This document shows positions 23,301-36,852 of a stretch of 64,000 bases of DNA, in pieces. The stretch covers positions 34,034,085-34,098,084 of the forward strand of contig NC_084668.1 in assembly GCF_028389875.1 (NCBI RefSeq), written 5' to 3'. A program made the translations under genes and the position numbers. Under the pieces are notes generated by a model that saw only the letters and a program-made list of their open reading frames with translations, ran no database searches and was not told the DNA's origin. The stretch's first letter is position 1. Each line of letters opens with the position of its first letter. The stretch is from Rhea pennata. Taxonomy: Eukaryota > Chordata > Aves > Rheiformes > Rheidae.

Positions 23301-26300
23301 TTAATCTAAATAATAAACAGATAATCTAAATAATCTTCCTTAATCCTGTCTCATCAAGAGACAAATATGGCACTCCAAAACAGTATGTCTTAGGCGTCTT
23401 TTTCACACTAGAGCCTCACACTGGAGAAACTTTGCACATGCTTCTACTATGATGCTACACTACTTTAGAAAGCCAACTGTTTCACAGCACTTTATTCATA
23501 GCCACCACAACTAGCAGGTCTGAGCTGTACCTCTCTGCACTCTGTACCATCTCTAAAGAAGATATCAACCTGTAGAATCTCTCCTCAGGTATCACTTTTT
23601 TTTTTTTTTTTTTAATAAATAAACCAATACTAAAGTAAGAAACTGAATAGCACCATGGTTGTTGAATTTCTGTTATAACAGCACTGCTCTCCTTAAGATT
23701 AAGGCTGTTTCTTCCTCTTACGAGAAACTGGAAACTGAGTTTAACTGCATATTAAAGGACAGGTAAATACTTCTCATTTTGATAGCTAATTAGGCTTTCA
23801 AACCTGTTGATTTGCATATTCACTCTAAATCCCGTAACTCTACTGGATGGTAGCTCTGGGGGGTGGCTCGGTTGAATTTCTCCCTGCCTGCCTGGATTAA
23901 GAGAGACATCTGTACTGTGGGTGAGGCTCTTCAAGGTCCTTCCTCTCTAGTACAGTAATAACTAGTCAGTTCAAGTTTTGAAAGTGGAGAAAAAAAAAAC
24001 AAGAAAGGAGTCACTCACCTTCTGCTGCACTTTGTTTGAATTCAAATGTTCTGCAAGACAAGAAACAGCGTTGTTCAGAGTATCATGTATTTTCAGCAGT
24101 GGCACAGGATGCTCCACTAGGAAAATGGGCAGCCACTATCCAAAGACACACTGCTTCAAAATATCAGCTCCCTAACCGATTAGTCCTATGGCACAAGCTC
24201 TTACCTTCCCACACATAAGCAAGGCAACAATGAATAGTCAATGCTATCACCATGGAAGACAGGTTTGGTTCTAGTCACAACTCTGTGGGAGGCTACCAGC
24301 AGGAGGGAAGATGCTGAAAAAAGACCTAAATGTTCTTCTGTCCATGAGCACATCAGACTCCATTTCTAAGCACAAGGTAAGTTACTCTTGATAAGGTTGA
24401 TCTGCACTGACTTCTTCCACCTGTATTTCTCCTTACAGCAGTGAGTACTTGAATACACAATAAAGTACAAAGTTACACATGAACACCCACATAATCTTAC
24501 CAATCTGATGCTCACTCAAGAGCCCAGCTCATAACTCTCTCAAGTGCAAGCATTTGGGTTGAACATACAGGAAATCAGTCAAGTGACGCAACAAAAGACG
24601 AGACAGAAGTTCCTGTTTTTCTCTAGGCTGGCAGAGCATAGTGAAAGACAGCTAGGTGAACCAGAAGTCATGCACACCAAACATTTTACTACAAAGTTAC
24701 ACTGACTAGAACACAGAGGCATGACAGAAGCTGGCACCCTAGCACCTGCTCCGCCATCCAAGCAGGAAGATAACCCTTAGCCATTCAGCTTCAGTTCCCC
24801 AAAACTTCAGAGGACTTACTGCTGCTTTGAGGGGATTTGACAGTCTTCTCAGGGCACTCAGTGCGATCAGGAGCCACACTCTGTCCTGGTGTCCGGGCTA
24901 ATTCAGAGGCTGTAAAAAATGAGGTGAAGGGAAAGAGGTTCCATGCATCAGGGACAAAACCCCCAGCTCTAGCTAGTCGGCCATGGAGTCTTATACCCGA
25001 AACAGAGGTTATCTGTTTGGGAATACCCAAATATTCATTTCCCAGCTAGTTCAGATACTGCACCAGATACTTCCATTTTTTTTCTAACCCTAAAGATGAA
25101 TATCTTACTTGAAAAAGATACTCAGAAACCAAACGCTTCAATTCATTCCTTCCACAGGCAGTGGTGGCAGAAAAGCTTTGCTTCTGTGGGTTCCATCCAT
25201 CTTCAAATTACAGCAATCTTTGGTAACACCCACTCAGTTCCTTATAACTATGCAACTGGACACCGTGGAGCAGCAGATACAGCAAACACACCAATCCCTT
25301 AGAAGCTGGGCTCTCATAATCAATTCACCTTTTTCTATTGCGTATCAGCACAAGCTGAAGTTGAAACACTGATCTGAATATGAAAGGCCTAATACCAGTT
25401 CCTCAAGAAAACTACTCTCTCCACTTCTCTGATGAGTTGCAATCTGTTATCTTCCTATCCATCAGTTTCCATATCATTTATCCATCTCCAAACCCCATCC
25501 ATCTCTTTAGCCATCTCCAAGCCCCAATCACAGCCTTCCAGACTGCAGCTCAGTTGTGGGATGTCTTCTGAAAGGGGAGTGCACTGACTCACAACCACTT
25601 GCTAGGAAGGTTCATCATTACGGTACAGATAAGGATAAGGACCTTTGATCAGCAGTTGTCAAACTGAGTCATTGGTCTGGCAAGGAACACCAGGGAAACA
25701 TACCCTGGTGGAGAAGGGCATAAGAAACAAACCTCCCTAGAAACAGCAGAAATACAGAGAAGTGAAGAGGTATGGAAACCACAGTTTCTTTACAGTTATA
25801 AGGAGGAATAATCCCTCTTCTCTGGATCATCTTCTGTAGGCTGCATCAAGTTCAAGTGGTGCTGGGCTGAGACTCTTCAGGCGAGGAGAAATGTTGTGGT
25901 AACAGGGCCTGAGCATCTTGTGTTAACCTGAGCAGCCCACCCTCTCTAGCAGTGCCACTTTCTGCTTTATTCTCCCAAGCTCCCAGTTAGCCTAGCAAAC
26001 ACACCCCCAGACAGTCTGGGAACAAGAAATCTCTTTCCACAAGCGGTTAAAACTGCCTCTTTTTCAACTCTGTCTTTGCCTGATAATGAGATATTCTCAT
26101 TTCCTTCTAAAGTTACACAAACAAAGCCTCTACCATCCTTTGGCAAACGCACACAGACTCTTCTACCAGCATTAAGAAATTACTACCTTTTCTTATTTCC
26201 TGCTTTTAGACAAATATGCTGGCTATCCTCTCAGCACAGCCTCTGCTTCCTTCTGGCTTCATCTTTTGCTTCCCCCCACCACACAGAGCACCCAAACTTA

Positions 26301-28682
26301 AATCCTTCAGAACAATTCACACCACCTCTTTTCTCTTCAAATAATCCCATTATACAAAGAAACTTCTATTCTATAAACATTCAGATTTGTCTTCCATTAA
26401 ACAGGATTCAACCCACAATAAAACAAAGCAAACTGGAAAAGGAAGACTAAAAAAAACAACAAATAAAAAAGACAATTTTGCTGCTAAATTTAAGATTTCT
26501 TTCAGCACAAGCTTCTCACAGGGCTTTCTATACTGCTAAAAAAGATACTGTTAACAATGCACTGATTAAGTCACAACAGTTTTTTACTTCCAAAACAAAG
26601 AACCTTTCACGCAGCAGTCAAGCTTCTGGACAGAACTGCTCCAGTCCGTAAGGCAGGCGTACTCATCTCACTAACACCAAGAACATGGAATAACTCCTTC
26701 TGCATATGTAAATTAATGGTTCTGTTCAAATTGATACCTAATGTTTTTCAATATTTACTAGGAGTTGTAAGTCACTTTTTTGTTAATGTTTTTATCTGCA
26801 TACATGTTCACAGAAGCAAGATGAGGAGCCCTTACTATACAAAAAATAAGACCAGGACCCCCCAGATCAAACTGTTTAAGCAACACAAGGACAAAATAAC
26901 ACCAATTTGCATTCTAACCTCCAACGCGACTTTATGTCCTAACCCTGGATTTTTGTTTCTGGGCAAGACTGATCTGGAGCCAAACAGAAGCTACTGAAAT
27001 AGCCCAAACATATCTTCTGAATGCGCAGATGTGACAAAACACGTTAACAAGGGTACTCAAGAAAACAGCAGCCAGAGCAATAGTAAATGAAGAAATAAGA
27101 AAACATACCCAGCTCTGCCATTTTGCCGGAGCGTTTTGGAGTCTGGAATGAGTAAACTTCACCACCACCTACACCTGAGCCATTTCCCATTGTATCTGTG
27201 AAAACAAAAGTTACTTGTAGCTACTTAAGAAGCACTGGTATTTTCCCAGCCCAAGGGAAATGGAATACTTTACTATTGGGCTTAAAGGACTCTTTATGTA
27301 ATATTACAAAATACATACAATTAAAAATCTTAGAAGCATCGTCATCTCCTCTACCTCCTACCAGAAGCACAGCCAGGCCTGGCCAGCCCTCAGCACCTCC
27401 TTCCTTCCCACCATCAACAGCACTTTCATAAACATTGCACAGCTTGGACACTGTGAGAATCTCCTGAAGTCACAGCTGTGTTAGGTTCCTCCCTGCCAAT
27501 ACCTTGGGCACATATTCCAAGAACAGCAACGTAAGACTTCTCTTCCAGGATCTCCTGAGCTTCATCATCTGAGATGTTTTCAAGTGTTTTCACAAATTTT
27601 TTTGCATTGACTGTCAGTTGAGTCTTATCCTTCCGAACTTTAACACCTAGAATTACAATCAGAAGTTATTACCACCTGCTATTACATTATTTCTGTTGTA
27701 ATAGCATGCAGCTCAACATTTAGAGACCAAGATCCTGCTGTGCTAAGCACAATAAACACAAAATAGAAAACACATTCTGCTACAAGAACATCTATAACTC
27801 GTCTGTGTCACAGTGGTCGGCTGACTCTAGGGCCATTACTCCCTCCTGTAACTGCCCCAACCCTAGCACAGCAAAAGCTGGCTGACCACAATGGTCAGCT
27901 CCTCATTTCAATACATGCCAGCCTCCCCAGTTTGGTACAAAAAAATGACAATGATTCACACATATACGGGTCAAATTGTGGGCAAAAGGGACAGCATTTG
28001 ATTTCCTGAGTCTTCCTTAAGAAAGTGGGACAGGTCAAAAAATTCTGGCCTAGAGGCTGCCAGTAAACTCAGAGAAGAACTGTGTTTGGAACAGACCTCG
28101 GGCGGCCACCCAGTCTGACCCTGTGCTCAAAGCAGGGCCAACAGCCAACTCAGATCAGGGTGCCATGGGCCTTGCACCACCACCAAGTTTCGAGCAACTC
28201 TGCAGCTGGAGGTTCCACTCCTTAAAAGCAATGAAAACTGCAGCAACGCTTTTCTGTAGCAGCCACTTTGAGCCTCACTGGGAGCTGACTCGGTGTGCGT
28301 GAGTGTATTTTTAGCTCTTCAGGGCTGCTCGTCTCCTCCTCCCGCAGGCCGTTATACACACGCGTTTCCGCTTAAGAACCCGGCATCAAGACACCCGACA
28401 CTACCTCCAGCTGAGGGCACCTGCCACGGCGGAGCCGTCACCCCTCCGCTGTGCCGGGGGGAGGGAGGGAGGAGCAGAAAAACCCGCCGAGGCAGAAGAG
28501 AGCTCAACCGCCCCAGGCGCTGCAGGAGGCCCGCGCTGCTTGCACCCCTCTCAGGGGAGGTGCGAGCCGCGCTGCCCCAAGCCGGCGGTACCTGCGTCGT
28601 CAGCGATGTGCTTCAGGACGTCCTCGTCGGGCACGAATCTCACCTCCAGGGCGGCGCTGCCCCTCCCCGCTGGCTGGCTCAT
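11341..28682 (-). CDS. ORC2: ORC2, origin recognition complex subunit 2, complete, 16 coding exons, 573 aa
   Basis: Subunit of the six-part complex that marks replication origins and loads MCM with CDC6 and CDT1. Exons in transcript order: 28592-28682, 27503-27646, 27109-27195, 24820-24909, 24019-24050, 22045-22102, 20861-21054, 20151-20249, 18370-18479, 16712-16844, 16195-16291, 14366-14512, 13605-13776, 13239-13300, 12083-12201, 11341-11427. They total 1722 nt, with GT-AG introns and every phase consistent. The first half (about 1-230) is charged and poorly conserved, with an acidic Glu run in exon 7. From [15 protein letters not shown] on, it tracks human ORC2 closely: the AAA+-like core with a degenerate P-loop (YGLGSKRDL, about 310-318), [13 protein letters not shown], and a C-terminal winged-helix part ([15 protein letters not shown]). 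The start ATG has G at -3 and lies in a CpG island. Human ORC2 is 577 aa. Confidence 0.97.
20967..21008 (-). repeat. ORC2: GAG/GAA codon repeat coding an acidic run in ORC2
   Basis: About ten consecutive Glu codons (mostly GAG) in ORC2 exon 7, after YSASCSEEE. The plus strand shows (TCC)n with two TTC interruptions. Human ORC2 has a mixed acidic stretch at this place, so the pure Glu tract looks like a lineage-specific triplet expansion, probably length-variable. Confidence 0.85.
22365..23095 (+). mobile_element. CR1 LINE, 5'-truncated 3' end
   Basis: Lies on the plus strand in the ORC2 intron between 22103 and 24018, antisense to ORC2. It holds the end of the CR1 ORF2 reverse-transcriptase region (the frame with [19 protein letters not shown], near 22540-22600, then [14 protein letters not shown]). 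Stops at the end of that frame (TAG after YEE) are followed by the CR1 3' UTR with TGGACTAGATGCTTTCCAGAGG and the terminal ATTCTATGATCTATG. The ORF is truncated at the 5' side as in most CR1 copies and cannot code for a working element. Confidence 0.92.
28078..28225 (-). mobile_element. CR1-like 3' UTR fragment
   Basis: The plus strand reads GAACAGACCTCGGGCGGCC ... CAGTCTGACCCTGTGCTCA ... CAGCTGGAGGTTCCACTCC, the pattern of a CR1 family 3' region, old and divergent. The strand assignment is tentative. It sits in the first ORC2 coding intron, just upstream of the CpG island. Confidence 0.5.
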
Positions 28683-29090
28683 GGCGGGCCCCGGCAAGCA
28701 CCCCCGTCAGCCCGGTCCTGCTCCCCGCCAGGGGGCGGCGCCAACCGCCGTAACCGCCGCCCCGCTCACCGCGAGCCCCACAGCACAGGAAGCGGGCTCA
28801 CGTGCCTCACACGGCCGACTCCACCGCCCACCCCGCCGGCGCGCGGGGCGGGGCGGGCGCGACGCCACGCCAGTGAGCGCCGCCGCCGGGCCTTGACTGA
28901 CCTGCGGCTCGGCCAATCCGCGACCCCTCCCCCTGCGCCCCGCCGGCGGGAGGGACGACGACAGGGTGGGAGTTCCGCTGCCCGCCAGAGGGAGTTCGCG
29001 CCCGCCGCGCGCCCGGCGTTGCCATGGCGACGCAGTGCCGCTGCCGTTAGCGCCGCCCGGCCGCAGCCCGGGAGCTCTCGCCCTCGTTGG
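28330..29090. promoter_or_regulatory. ORC2: ORC2 CpG-island promoter
   Basis: GC-rich, CpG-dense block over ORC2 exon 1 and upstream. Visible elements are GGGCGGGG Sp/KLF boxes near 28845-28860, a CCAAT box at 28913-28917, and an RFX X-box-like palindrome GTTGCCATGGCGAC at 29018-29031. No TATA box. The 286-codon plus-strand frame here (28293-29153) is a GC artefact. An untranslated ORC2 exon upstream of the ATG is possible: there is a GTGAGC donor on the minus strand near 28768 and a GAGCAG acceptor near 28725. Confidence 0.8.
29018..29031. promoter_or_regulatory. RFX X-box-like palindrome
   Basis: GTTGCCATGGCGAC is one mismatch from the symmetric RFX motif GTTGCCATGGCAAC. It lies about 340 bp upstream of the ORC2 ATG inside the CpG island. 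Confidence 0.5.
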
Positions 29091-29300
29091 TCACTTCTTG
29101 GCCTAGGTTACAAAAATCCCTCCAAATACAGCAAACGTGAAGAACCCCCCTGAGACAAAGTGCATGCAAGTCTAAAGTGCGAGACAGCGACCGTTCGCAG
29201 CCTCCCCCTCTCACTTGCTACTTGTGTTACACACCTGTACACACCTGATTGAAGCAAATCAATGTAAAAAACACACAACCGACAAAGTGTACATAATCTG
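29091..29300. other. Short spacer between HYCC2 3' end and ORC2 promoter
   Basis: Only about 200-250 bp separate the presumed HYCC2 cleavage site (near 29300) from the ORC2 CpG island; both genes read leftward. No gene seen here. Confidence 0.6.
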
Positions 29301-29318
29301 TTCAGAAACAGCACAATA

Positions 29319-29324
29319 TTTATT
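29319..29324 (-). terminator. HYCC2: Candidate distal HYCC2 poly(A) signal AATAAA
   Basis: On the minus strand GTTAAATAAATATTGTG. It is the last canonical signal before the ORC2 promoter, in a very AT-rich stretch (29320-29370). Transcripts could also end at earlier signals within 29.3-36.8 kb. Confidence 0.45.
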
Positions 29325-29921
29325 TAACATCTTTATATATTTTATATATATTTATATATATATATAATTCTTTTCTGCATTGCAGATTTAGTTTTATACA
29401 TCTCTATTTACAATGATTTAAAATAATTATATTTCATCTCTGGCAGGTATTTACAAAGTCAATAGTAACTACATTTCACATTTCAACAACAGTCAACAGC
29501 ATTAATTCAGTAAGACAATTAAGATAATGGCTTACATGCACCAATAACATGATCTTCAATATGTGCCATCTTCAGGTCTAAGAATGAAGATTTTTCCCTG
29601 GTCCCAGGTTAAAAAGACACCGTACAGCAGAGATTGTGGTTATTAAAAACCCATTTTAGTCCTTCACCAGTACTGAATCCTGAATGTTTGGGGTTCATAC
29701 CAACACACAGGGTTTTCCTGGTGAAAAGGGATCCAACACCACTAATCCATGTTCTTTCACCTAGCCTATTTGTCCACAAGAAGTGGGCTACTTGCTGCTT
29801 ATGCTCCCTTCTATGACAGAGATAAGATTACATCATGCTAAAGTAGTAAAAATCCTCAGTTCAGAGAAGCAAACTTTGTATGACAGAAGAAGTAAGAAAA
29901 TAATCTTTTAACCCTTGCAGA

Positions 29922-29946
29922 TTTTTTTTTTTTTTTTTTTTTTTTT
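29922..29946. repeat. Poly(T) run of 25
   Basis: Homopolymer in the presumed HYCC2 3' UTR (poly(A) in the transcript). Confidence 0.95.
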
Positions 29947-32900
29947 GTCAGTAAAACTGACTGCATATCCTGTATTGTTACAAGGACAATACAAATCAAA
30001 AGATTCACTGTCAAGTAGAGGAAATACAAATTTAAAAAACGCAGCATGGGGTATACCTTGGTTTAGCTTTTTTGTAACAGATAAAAGCTACCATAGGAAA
30101 TCTAAAATGTATTAAGAGTATCTGATTTAATTATTCAAAGTGTTTATTAGCTTTTTCCTGGAATCCTTGATATGGAAAAGAGTTAAATGACTCAATTGTA
30201 TTTAATCATATGGAATTTTTCCATAAATAACCAGCTAGTAATATCCTTCCCAAAAATACGCACTTTCTGCAAGAAAACAGTAAGAAGTCTTGTTTCAAAG
30301 TAATCATTGAACACTGACACACAAAAACACACATACACATCCCAGCACTAACAAACTATTAACACTTTGAAAAGTGGTTTATCCTGAGTGATTGCTAACT
30401 CACATCTACTGTGTATTTGAAGCCACGAAATTTCTAACACTTGATTTTTCATGAACTAATAACATGAAAGTCTAGCACTGCTATAGAAACTACTTGAATA
30501 AAAGCATTAATACCACTCCCAAGTCCTACTTATTTTAGAGGAAAGGAAATTTCTCTTTGAATAAGTTGCTTCATTCCTACTAATTTTTCTTTTTTGTGGT
30601 CAGTTCTGGGGAGGACAAGGACCCAATCACACTGGATTCAACATCTTACTTGTGAGAAACATTCCATAATAAAGTACCATAATGTTACTTTTCCAGAGGA
30701 TGTTCCTAAATCATCAGAAATCTTCCTCCCCACCCCATTTTTTCCGCTCAAAAAAAGCAAGTTCTGTATCACATTTTAATGGGTAATTAATCATCCTTGA
30801 GAGCCAAACTTTGAATTCCAATGGAACTTGAAAGTAACTTAAAGATACCCTGCTCTGAATTACATTTTATTGACTGTAAGACATTAAGCAGGAGCTCACA
30901 ACAAAGTAATCAGTTAATAAAACTTGGCCTGATCACTTTTTCCATCATGCACAAGTTAAAACGTAAGCCAAGGTTTTACTCTACAGACACAAAGTTTTAT
31001 ACCATATCTCTTCCCATCAGCACCACCTCACAGATTTTAATAATCCAATATGACAGAAGAGCCAATGTATGGACCTGTTTTTAATTGAATTAGATCCTCA
31101 AATTCAATCTTCACTAAAATCTGATGTCTATAGCTAAAAACAAAAAAAAGTTACCCTTTTTAATTCAAGAGAAAATAAATCAAATAATGAAAACAGGAAC
31201 TGTTTGTCATTTTCTTTAATTAAATTTAGAATACAGCCACCTAGTCTGGCAAAGATTTTCACTAAATCCATTTCTGGAAGCTGTGAGGTGCTTTTAAGAC
31301 TTCTGCAGCCTGCTTTTGAACTATTAATATATTGCATGATAGCAGGCCTTAACACATGCCAAACTTACCTGGCAAGTTTACCCCAAATAGCTAGCTTTCA
31401 AAGATTTACTTTAAATAAAATTTTATAATGACTATGTGGAAGTCATCATCCATATCAGCCTTTCAAAATCTATTCATTGCTTGGTCATTGCAAGCAATGG
31501 ACCAAGTCACACAGAGTTCTCCAGTGTCCTCCATCACTGGGTAAGAGGCAGGTGAGTACTTTGGCTCTTCAGCTGGTCATGACATGAAAATTTTGACAGA
31601 ATTTTATATATTCACTAAAACAACACACACACATGATCTCCCCCCCTACTCCCCAAATCACCTCTAGAAAAGCTTTCTACAGTCAAGTTTATCCAACTGC
31701 CAAAGGAAAAACAAACTAAGTAATAACTGAGGGAGATAAAGGCCCATGTGCTAGAAATAAACAGCATTTAAAGCACTGAAAAATGAAATAAACCAAAAAA
31801 AATGCAATACATGTACAGAGAAAATTTCCTTTTTCTTCTTCCTTCTTCTTTTTTTTTTCTTTTTTTTTTTTTTTTTTTTAAACCAAGCTTGGAAAGGATT
31901 GATACTTTGCAAATGTAGTTCTGTGATCATCCTAAACAAGACGCACAAAAAGCATGTTTACTGTTCTCACACAAACTATTCCTATATTATAAACAGATGT
32001 TATAAATAAGACCTAGATAATGGATTTAATACTATATTAAACATGCCAAGGTAGCAAAATCTTTGGCCGTAAGAGAATTGCACAATTTAAGGATGAGAGT
32101 ATTAGATTTAGGAACATCAAGAGCATCTTTTTGTTCTGTGTGCAACTCATTTCATTCAAACATATTTCATTACATTTTCCACACCTCCTCCAGGATTATT
32201 ACTACAGTACCTAGTTTTAGGATCTTTCTTGCATAACACTTGTTTCCCACTTGGACTTCAAAGTAATTTAAATTTGTAAGCCAAAACAAACAAAAATGTC
32301 CAGTTTGTGACAAAATTAAAGTACCTGAACACTTAAAACACGCAGCCATCACTTCATGAAAAAATACAGTAAATTTGAATTCTTAGGTTAAAATACAGCT
32401 GTAGCATAGGTTTATCTATTCCAAAATTATTTTTTTCAGAAAATTGTATTTTGAAAGTGTTTATACTTTAAACACTGAGGAAAATTTCCCTGGAGTTAAT
32501 TTTTTTCATGAACAGTAATAATCTTTGTGAAAGAAGTGGAAACAAAGCACATAATATCTGGAGACAAAAAGGAATTAGATATAGTCTCACCCTTGCTATG
32601 GAGTAGCTTTACTATCATTATTAAGGTCCCCCCTTAATCTTGAAAAATATGTCTATATTTACATACAGTATACACACAGTTGAGGCAATTGATTGTCAAC
32701 ACGTGACAAATGTATGTACCTGTCCACACACAAGTAAACCTCACATGGTGAGAAAAAAACCTGTCCCAGTAAACTCCACTATTCACAAAAGTAGTGCAAA
32801 TAAATACTTTGTCAAAAAACCAAAATATTTCTCACTATTTTGTTGCCAAAACAGCTGAATTTAATTACATTAAAGCTAGCAAGAGTATGTTGGAAATGCT

Positions 32901-35900
32901 GGATTTAAGTACTTAAGACGAGCATACTTGCAAACTACAAATACTAGATCTGATACTTTCTTGCTGCAACCTGATGTTCAGCATTACAGAGTGAAGTATA
33001 TTTTTAAAAAGCTTTCCAAATTCACATCAGAAAGGGTGTTCAAAGACATCCGTATTTAAGATATACAGTGATGTACAAAGTTTCCATATACTGAAATCTA
33101 AACTGAAAGGATAATATTGCAATTTAAATCTTTACCTTGCAATATTCATTTTAACAGGTATTTTTACTTCATCACTTTGTTGCCTGTAGGATGAAAAAAT
33201 GGCTCCTTGTTCCACCAAAAAGCTGCTTATAATAAACACCTGAAAAAGCTAATCAAAGTTTGAATTAGCAAACCCAATATTTTATATTTTCCTAAAATCA
33301 TAACGTCCAAGAAAAAAAAGATGAGTAACAAAATGGCAGTATATCACAATGTGGTAAAAATTGTATCAAGGGATAATTCATTTATCCTTACTTTTATGTG
33401 TATATACACCCACATATAACACCCACACTTTCTCACTTAAGAATTATCTGTAAGTGCATGCAGACACGCATACATGGAAAAAAATGTAGCGTTCTGCTTT
33501 TTGATCTCTTGTTATGCTGCAGCTGCACTGAAATACTGTAGAGATTAAAATTAGTGCCTCATGTCAAGTACTAAAACCAGTCACAGCAGAATTAATTCAG
33601 AATAAAGAGATTTAAATCTAAATATTTGTGACAGGTGTCAGAAAATTTAAGTATGTTTCATAGTTCCTTTAGTGCTTAACATATATAATCAGAAATCCAG
33701 CCGATTATTCTCTCAGCCAGTTTCTAGACATTTCTTATTTTATTACTGCCAAAAGTAGTGTGCTGAACTTCAGTATATAAAGTTTTGCTACAGTCTTAGC
33801 AAACCTTGGCATCGTTTGAGAGGCATCTAAAAGCATTAACAATACATGTGATACACAGCACTGCCGAGGCCTGTTGTTACAGCTGGTTTGTAGATACTAA
33901 TGATGATTCATTTTTAAGATACGTATTAGTTAGTGCACATCTGAAAAACAACAGAACAAACTCCAACAGACAAAACATTTCCCTCAACTGGTAATTCTGA
34001 TAAGTTATAAATGTACCACATCAGCGCACAGAAAAAAGAATTATAGGAATAAATTTGAAATTATTCAAAAAGCTTTATAGGGGAATTAAATATACAAAAG
34101 AACAAAACAAAATGGATTGTTATACCATACAATGGATTATTAAATCATAACAAAAAGGCACACCATCAAGATGAGAGCTGTAAAAATATCTTTAAATGTA
34201 GTCTGACTAAAGTTTTATCCAATTCATATTTATGCATGCATATTTGCCGTCTCATTTTCCTGAAAGAGGTTAATAGTATAATGCAAAGAAAAAAAATCCT
34301 GCACATAAGGATATATACCTTTTCCCAAATATATATACACACACACATGTGTATATGTATATATAAAAGTTTGTCAAATTTGCCCTGACGTCAATTTTTA
34401 AACATTCTACAACTTCTGAATGAAAGCTTACAACATTAAACACAAACTCCAAGAACCTTGCTAACAAACCACCCCATTTTTTAAAAATATTTACTAAAAT
34501 AATTCTTCAAAAACCTAGTTGACACTTCTGAATTTTCCTTTTCCAAAGAATTAAACAAATAATTTGGTCCTTAACAATCTATAGTAATGGCTCTTTCATA
34601 TAATTCGCTTTGGATGGTCTCTACAAAAGACAAATTTTGTAAACTTTCAGAAGACAAACTAGCAAGCAAGCTTCTGCACAACCATGACTGTTATCAAGTG
34701 TTTCTGCTGCTAAATCTTTACAAATTAAGAGTAGTCCTTCTAACCATACACAGCTTCCGACAGTGTTACAAAAAATACTTCAGTGTTTGATTTTCACAGA
34801 GGGTTCTACCTTAGACCGCAATCTTGACTTTGCCTTAAATTCCCATCTGTGTGTCAGCAGCGGTTCTTAAAGATGAACTTCAACTGAGGAAACAGTAAGT
34901 TTTCTTTCTAACAATTCAACTTAGTCTTTAACTGAATTCTGGCATCAGTCTGGATGCTGTTTGATTCTATCACTTCTCTGTGAATTAAAAGATATGAAGA
35001 CTAGACTGCCAAAATGACTTGTCAAATCACAAAAACTCCTCTGAACATTTAAATGAGCTTTAATGTAAATTTGAAAATTAGTTCTGTTTGAAATAGAGGT
35101 CCAAAAACTAAAATATCAGAAGCTACCTAAAAAAAACAATCATCAGCACTGTAACACCATGTCATTGTCCTGATTTTTTTTTAAAGACTATCATCCAAAG
35201 ATAAGCTGCTATTTCTAACTGCTTACGTTTTTTTTCTTCACAGTGACAGTGAAACCAAAGTGCCCACATAAAGATTGTAACTCTCTCCTGTAGCTTTACA
35301 ATTTGTAAACTTCCAGGATATACATTACCTAAGAAAACAGGATGAGCCTTCATCTTTTCTCTCCAGCAATCCAAAAAGAGATAAAGAGAGACAGAGAGAG
35401 AGAAATAAAAAAGACAAGCATTTTCCTGTGTAACCAGGAACATGTGCTTCTAAGCAGTGTTCTCTAGCGTAAGTATGAGCCCACGCCCATACACCAGTCA
35501 TATACATTCAAGATTTGGCTCAATGGCAAGAGATCTGAATTTTGTAGACTAGGGGCCAATCAACTAAAGTAATAGGACAGTTAAAAACAAAACAAAAACA
35601 AAACACCCACAACACCTTAACGGATTATAAATACAAAGGCAGTGACGTGTGGTCCTTCTGGGAAAAACGGACTGTCAGTACCACTTGGTACAAATGATGT
35701 TTTTAGAAAAGTGTTTCACATTGAAGCTTCAGTGTTCCTAGCAAACTGTTGTCTTGATCCCTGAGACAGCCCCTTAGAGGATGGTCTGTCTGGACTGCAG
35801 GATTCTTAAAATGACTCCATGATTGAATTTAAGGATACTGAGAAAACAACTGAGGGGTGGGAGTGTCCAATAGCCATGATACCATAGAAAGCAGCCTGAG

Positions 35901-36852
35901 AAATACTCTTTACCTGAATACACCTTTCAATTCAGTGATCATCACCTCACAAGAACAACAACAACAGGAACAACAACAAAAATTGGAGCAGAGCTAGCCA
36001 TTAGTTCCCGGGAAAGTAGTGTTTCCCTCCCACTTATCAACCAAACTTCTTTACCAGCATGGTCTTGTCTAAATTCTAGCCTATATGCAGAATAACCCTG
36101 TGTCCTGGAGGGGAAGACGTATAACATTACACATGGCTACAACGCCATTAGAAGTGCATTGTAACCTACATTATCTACTTACAACCCTCTCTCTGAGAGA
36201 CAGCTTTGTAATATGCATGTCTCAGTTGCTGAACATCCAAAGCTTCTGGGATGAGAGACTGTGGGCAGGCAAGAAAAAACTACCCTCGTTTTAATGAAAA
36301 AGTGCTGTAGGCAGCCAGGAGCAGCAATGACAATCCCCTCCCCAGAACTGATTGCACAGGCTCAGAGAGGTCCAAAGTCACATTAGAATCTCTGAGGCAC
36401 TCCTGGTTCTGAGAAAGAAAAGTCATGATCCAGTAGTCTTTGCAGTACTGTAGACTGAGAAAACAAACCCGTTTCTATTTCTTAACAAAGCCAAAGCATC
36501 ATCTCATAGGGATCACATTCACCATTTCCGCCGGTGTCTCCAGTCTCACAGTGTTGAAATGGGACTGATCAGCCTACGATGGATTGCACATCACCCAAGG
36601 AGAAAGGAAGGCATGGAAAAAGGCATACAGTACGTTATATACTGCTTCACAACCATGTTTACAAGGGGTGAGGTGATGAAGGTGAGGGAAGAATTATTGC
36701 TGTTTCAGTACAAGATACAGTATGATAGCAAAACCAAATCAAACAAGATCACAAACAGTATTTTCACACTGTGGGATGATGGTTCTTGTTTTGCCCAAGG
36801 ATGAACTTGCCTGGGGATTAAGGGGAAAAGGGAGTCCTAAGAAGGGAATCAG

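Larger units (their letters stand above)
29300..36852 (-). other. HYCC2: HYCC2 long 3' UTR (extent inferred)
   Basis: From the HYCC2 stop codon to the ORC2 promoter there are about 7.5 kb with no recognisable coding exon, CpG island or full mobile element. The stretch is uniformly AT-rich with T runs (29922-29946, pyrimidine tract 31826-31879) and many short AU-rich motifs when read as transcript. A long 3' UTR is the simplest explanation and fits a brain-expressed gene, but its true length needs transcript data. Confidence 0.45.

Noticed and set aside
28293-29153. 286-codon plus-strand open frame
   Set aside because: Lies in the ORC2 CpG island, is Arg/Pro/Ala-rich low complexity, overlaps ORC2 exon 1 on the other strand and has no splice or family support.
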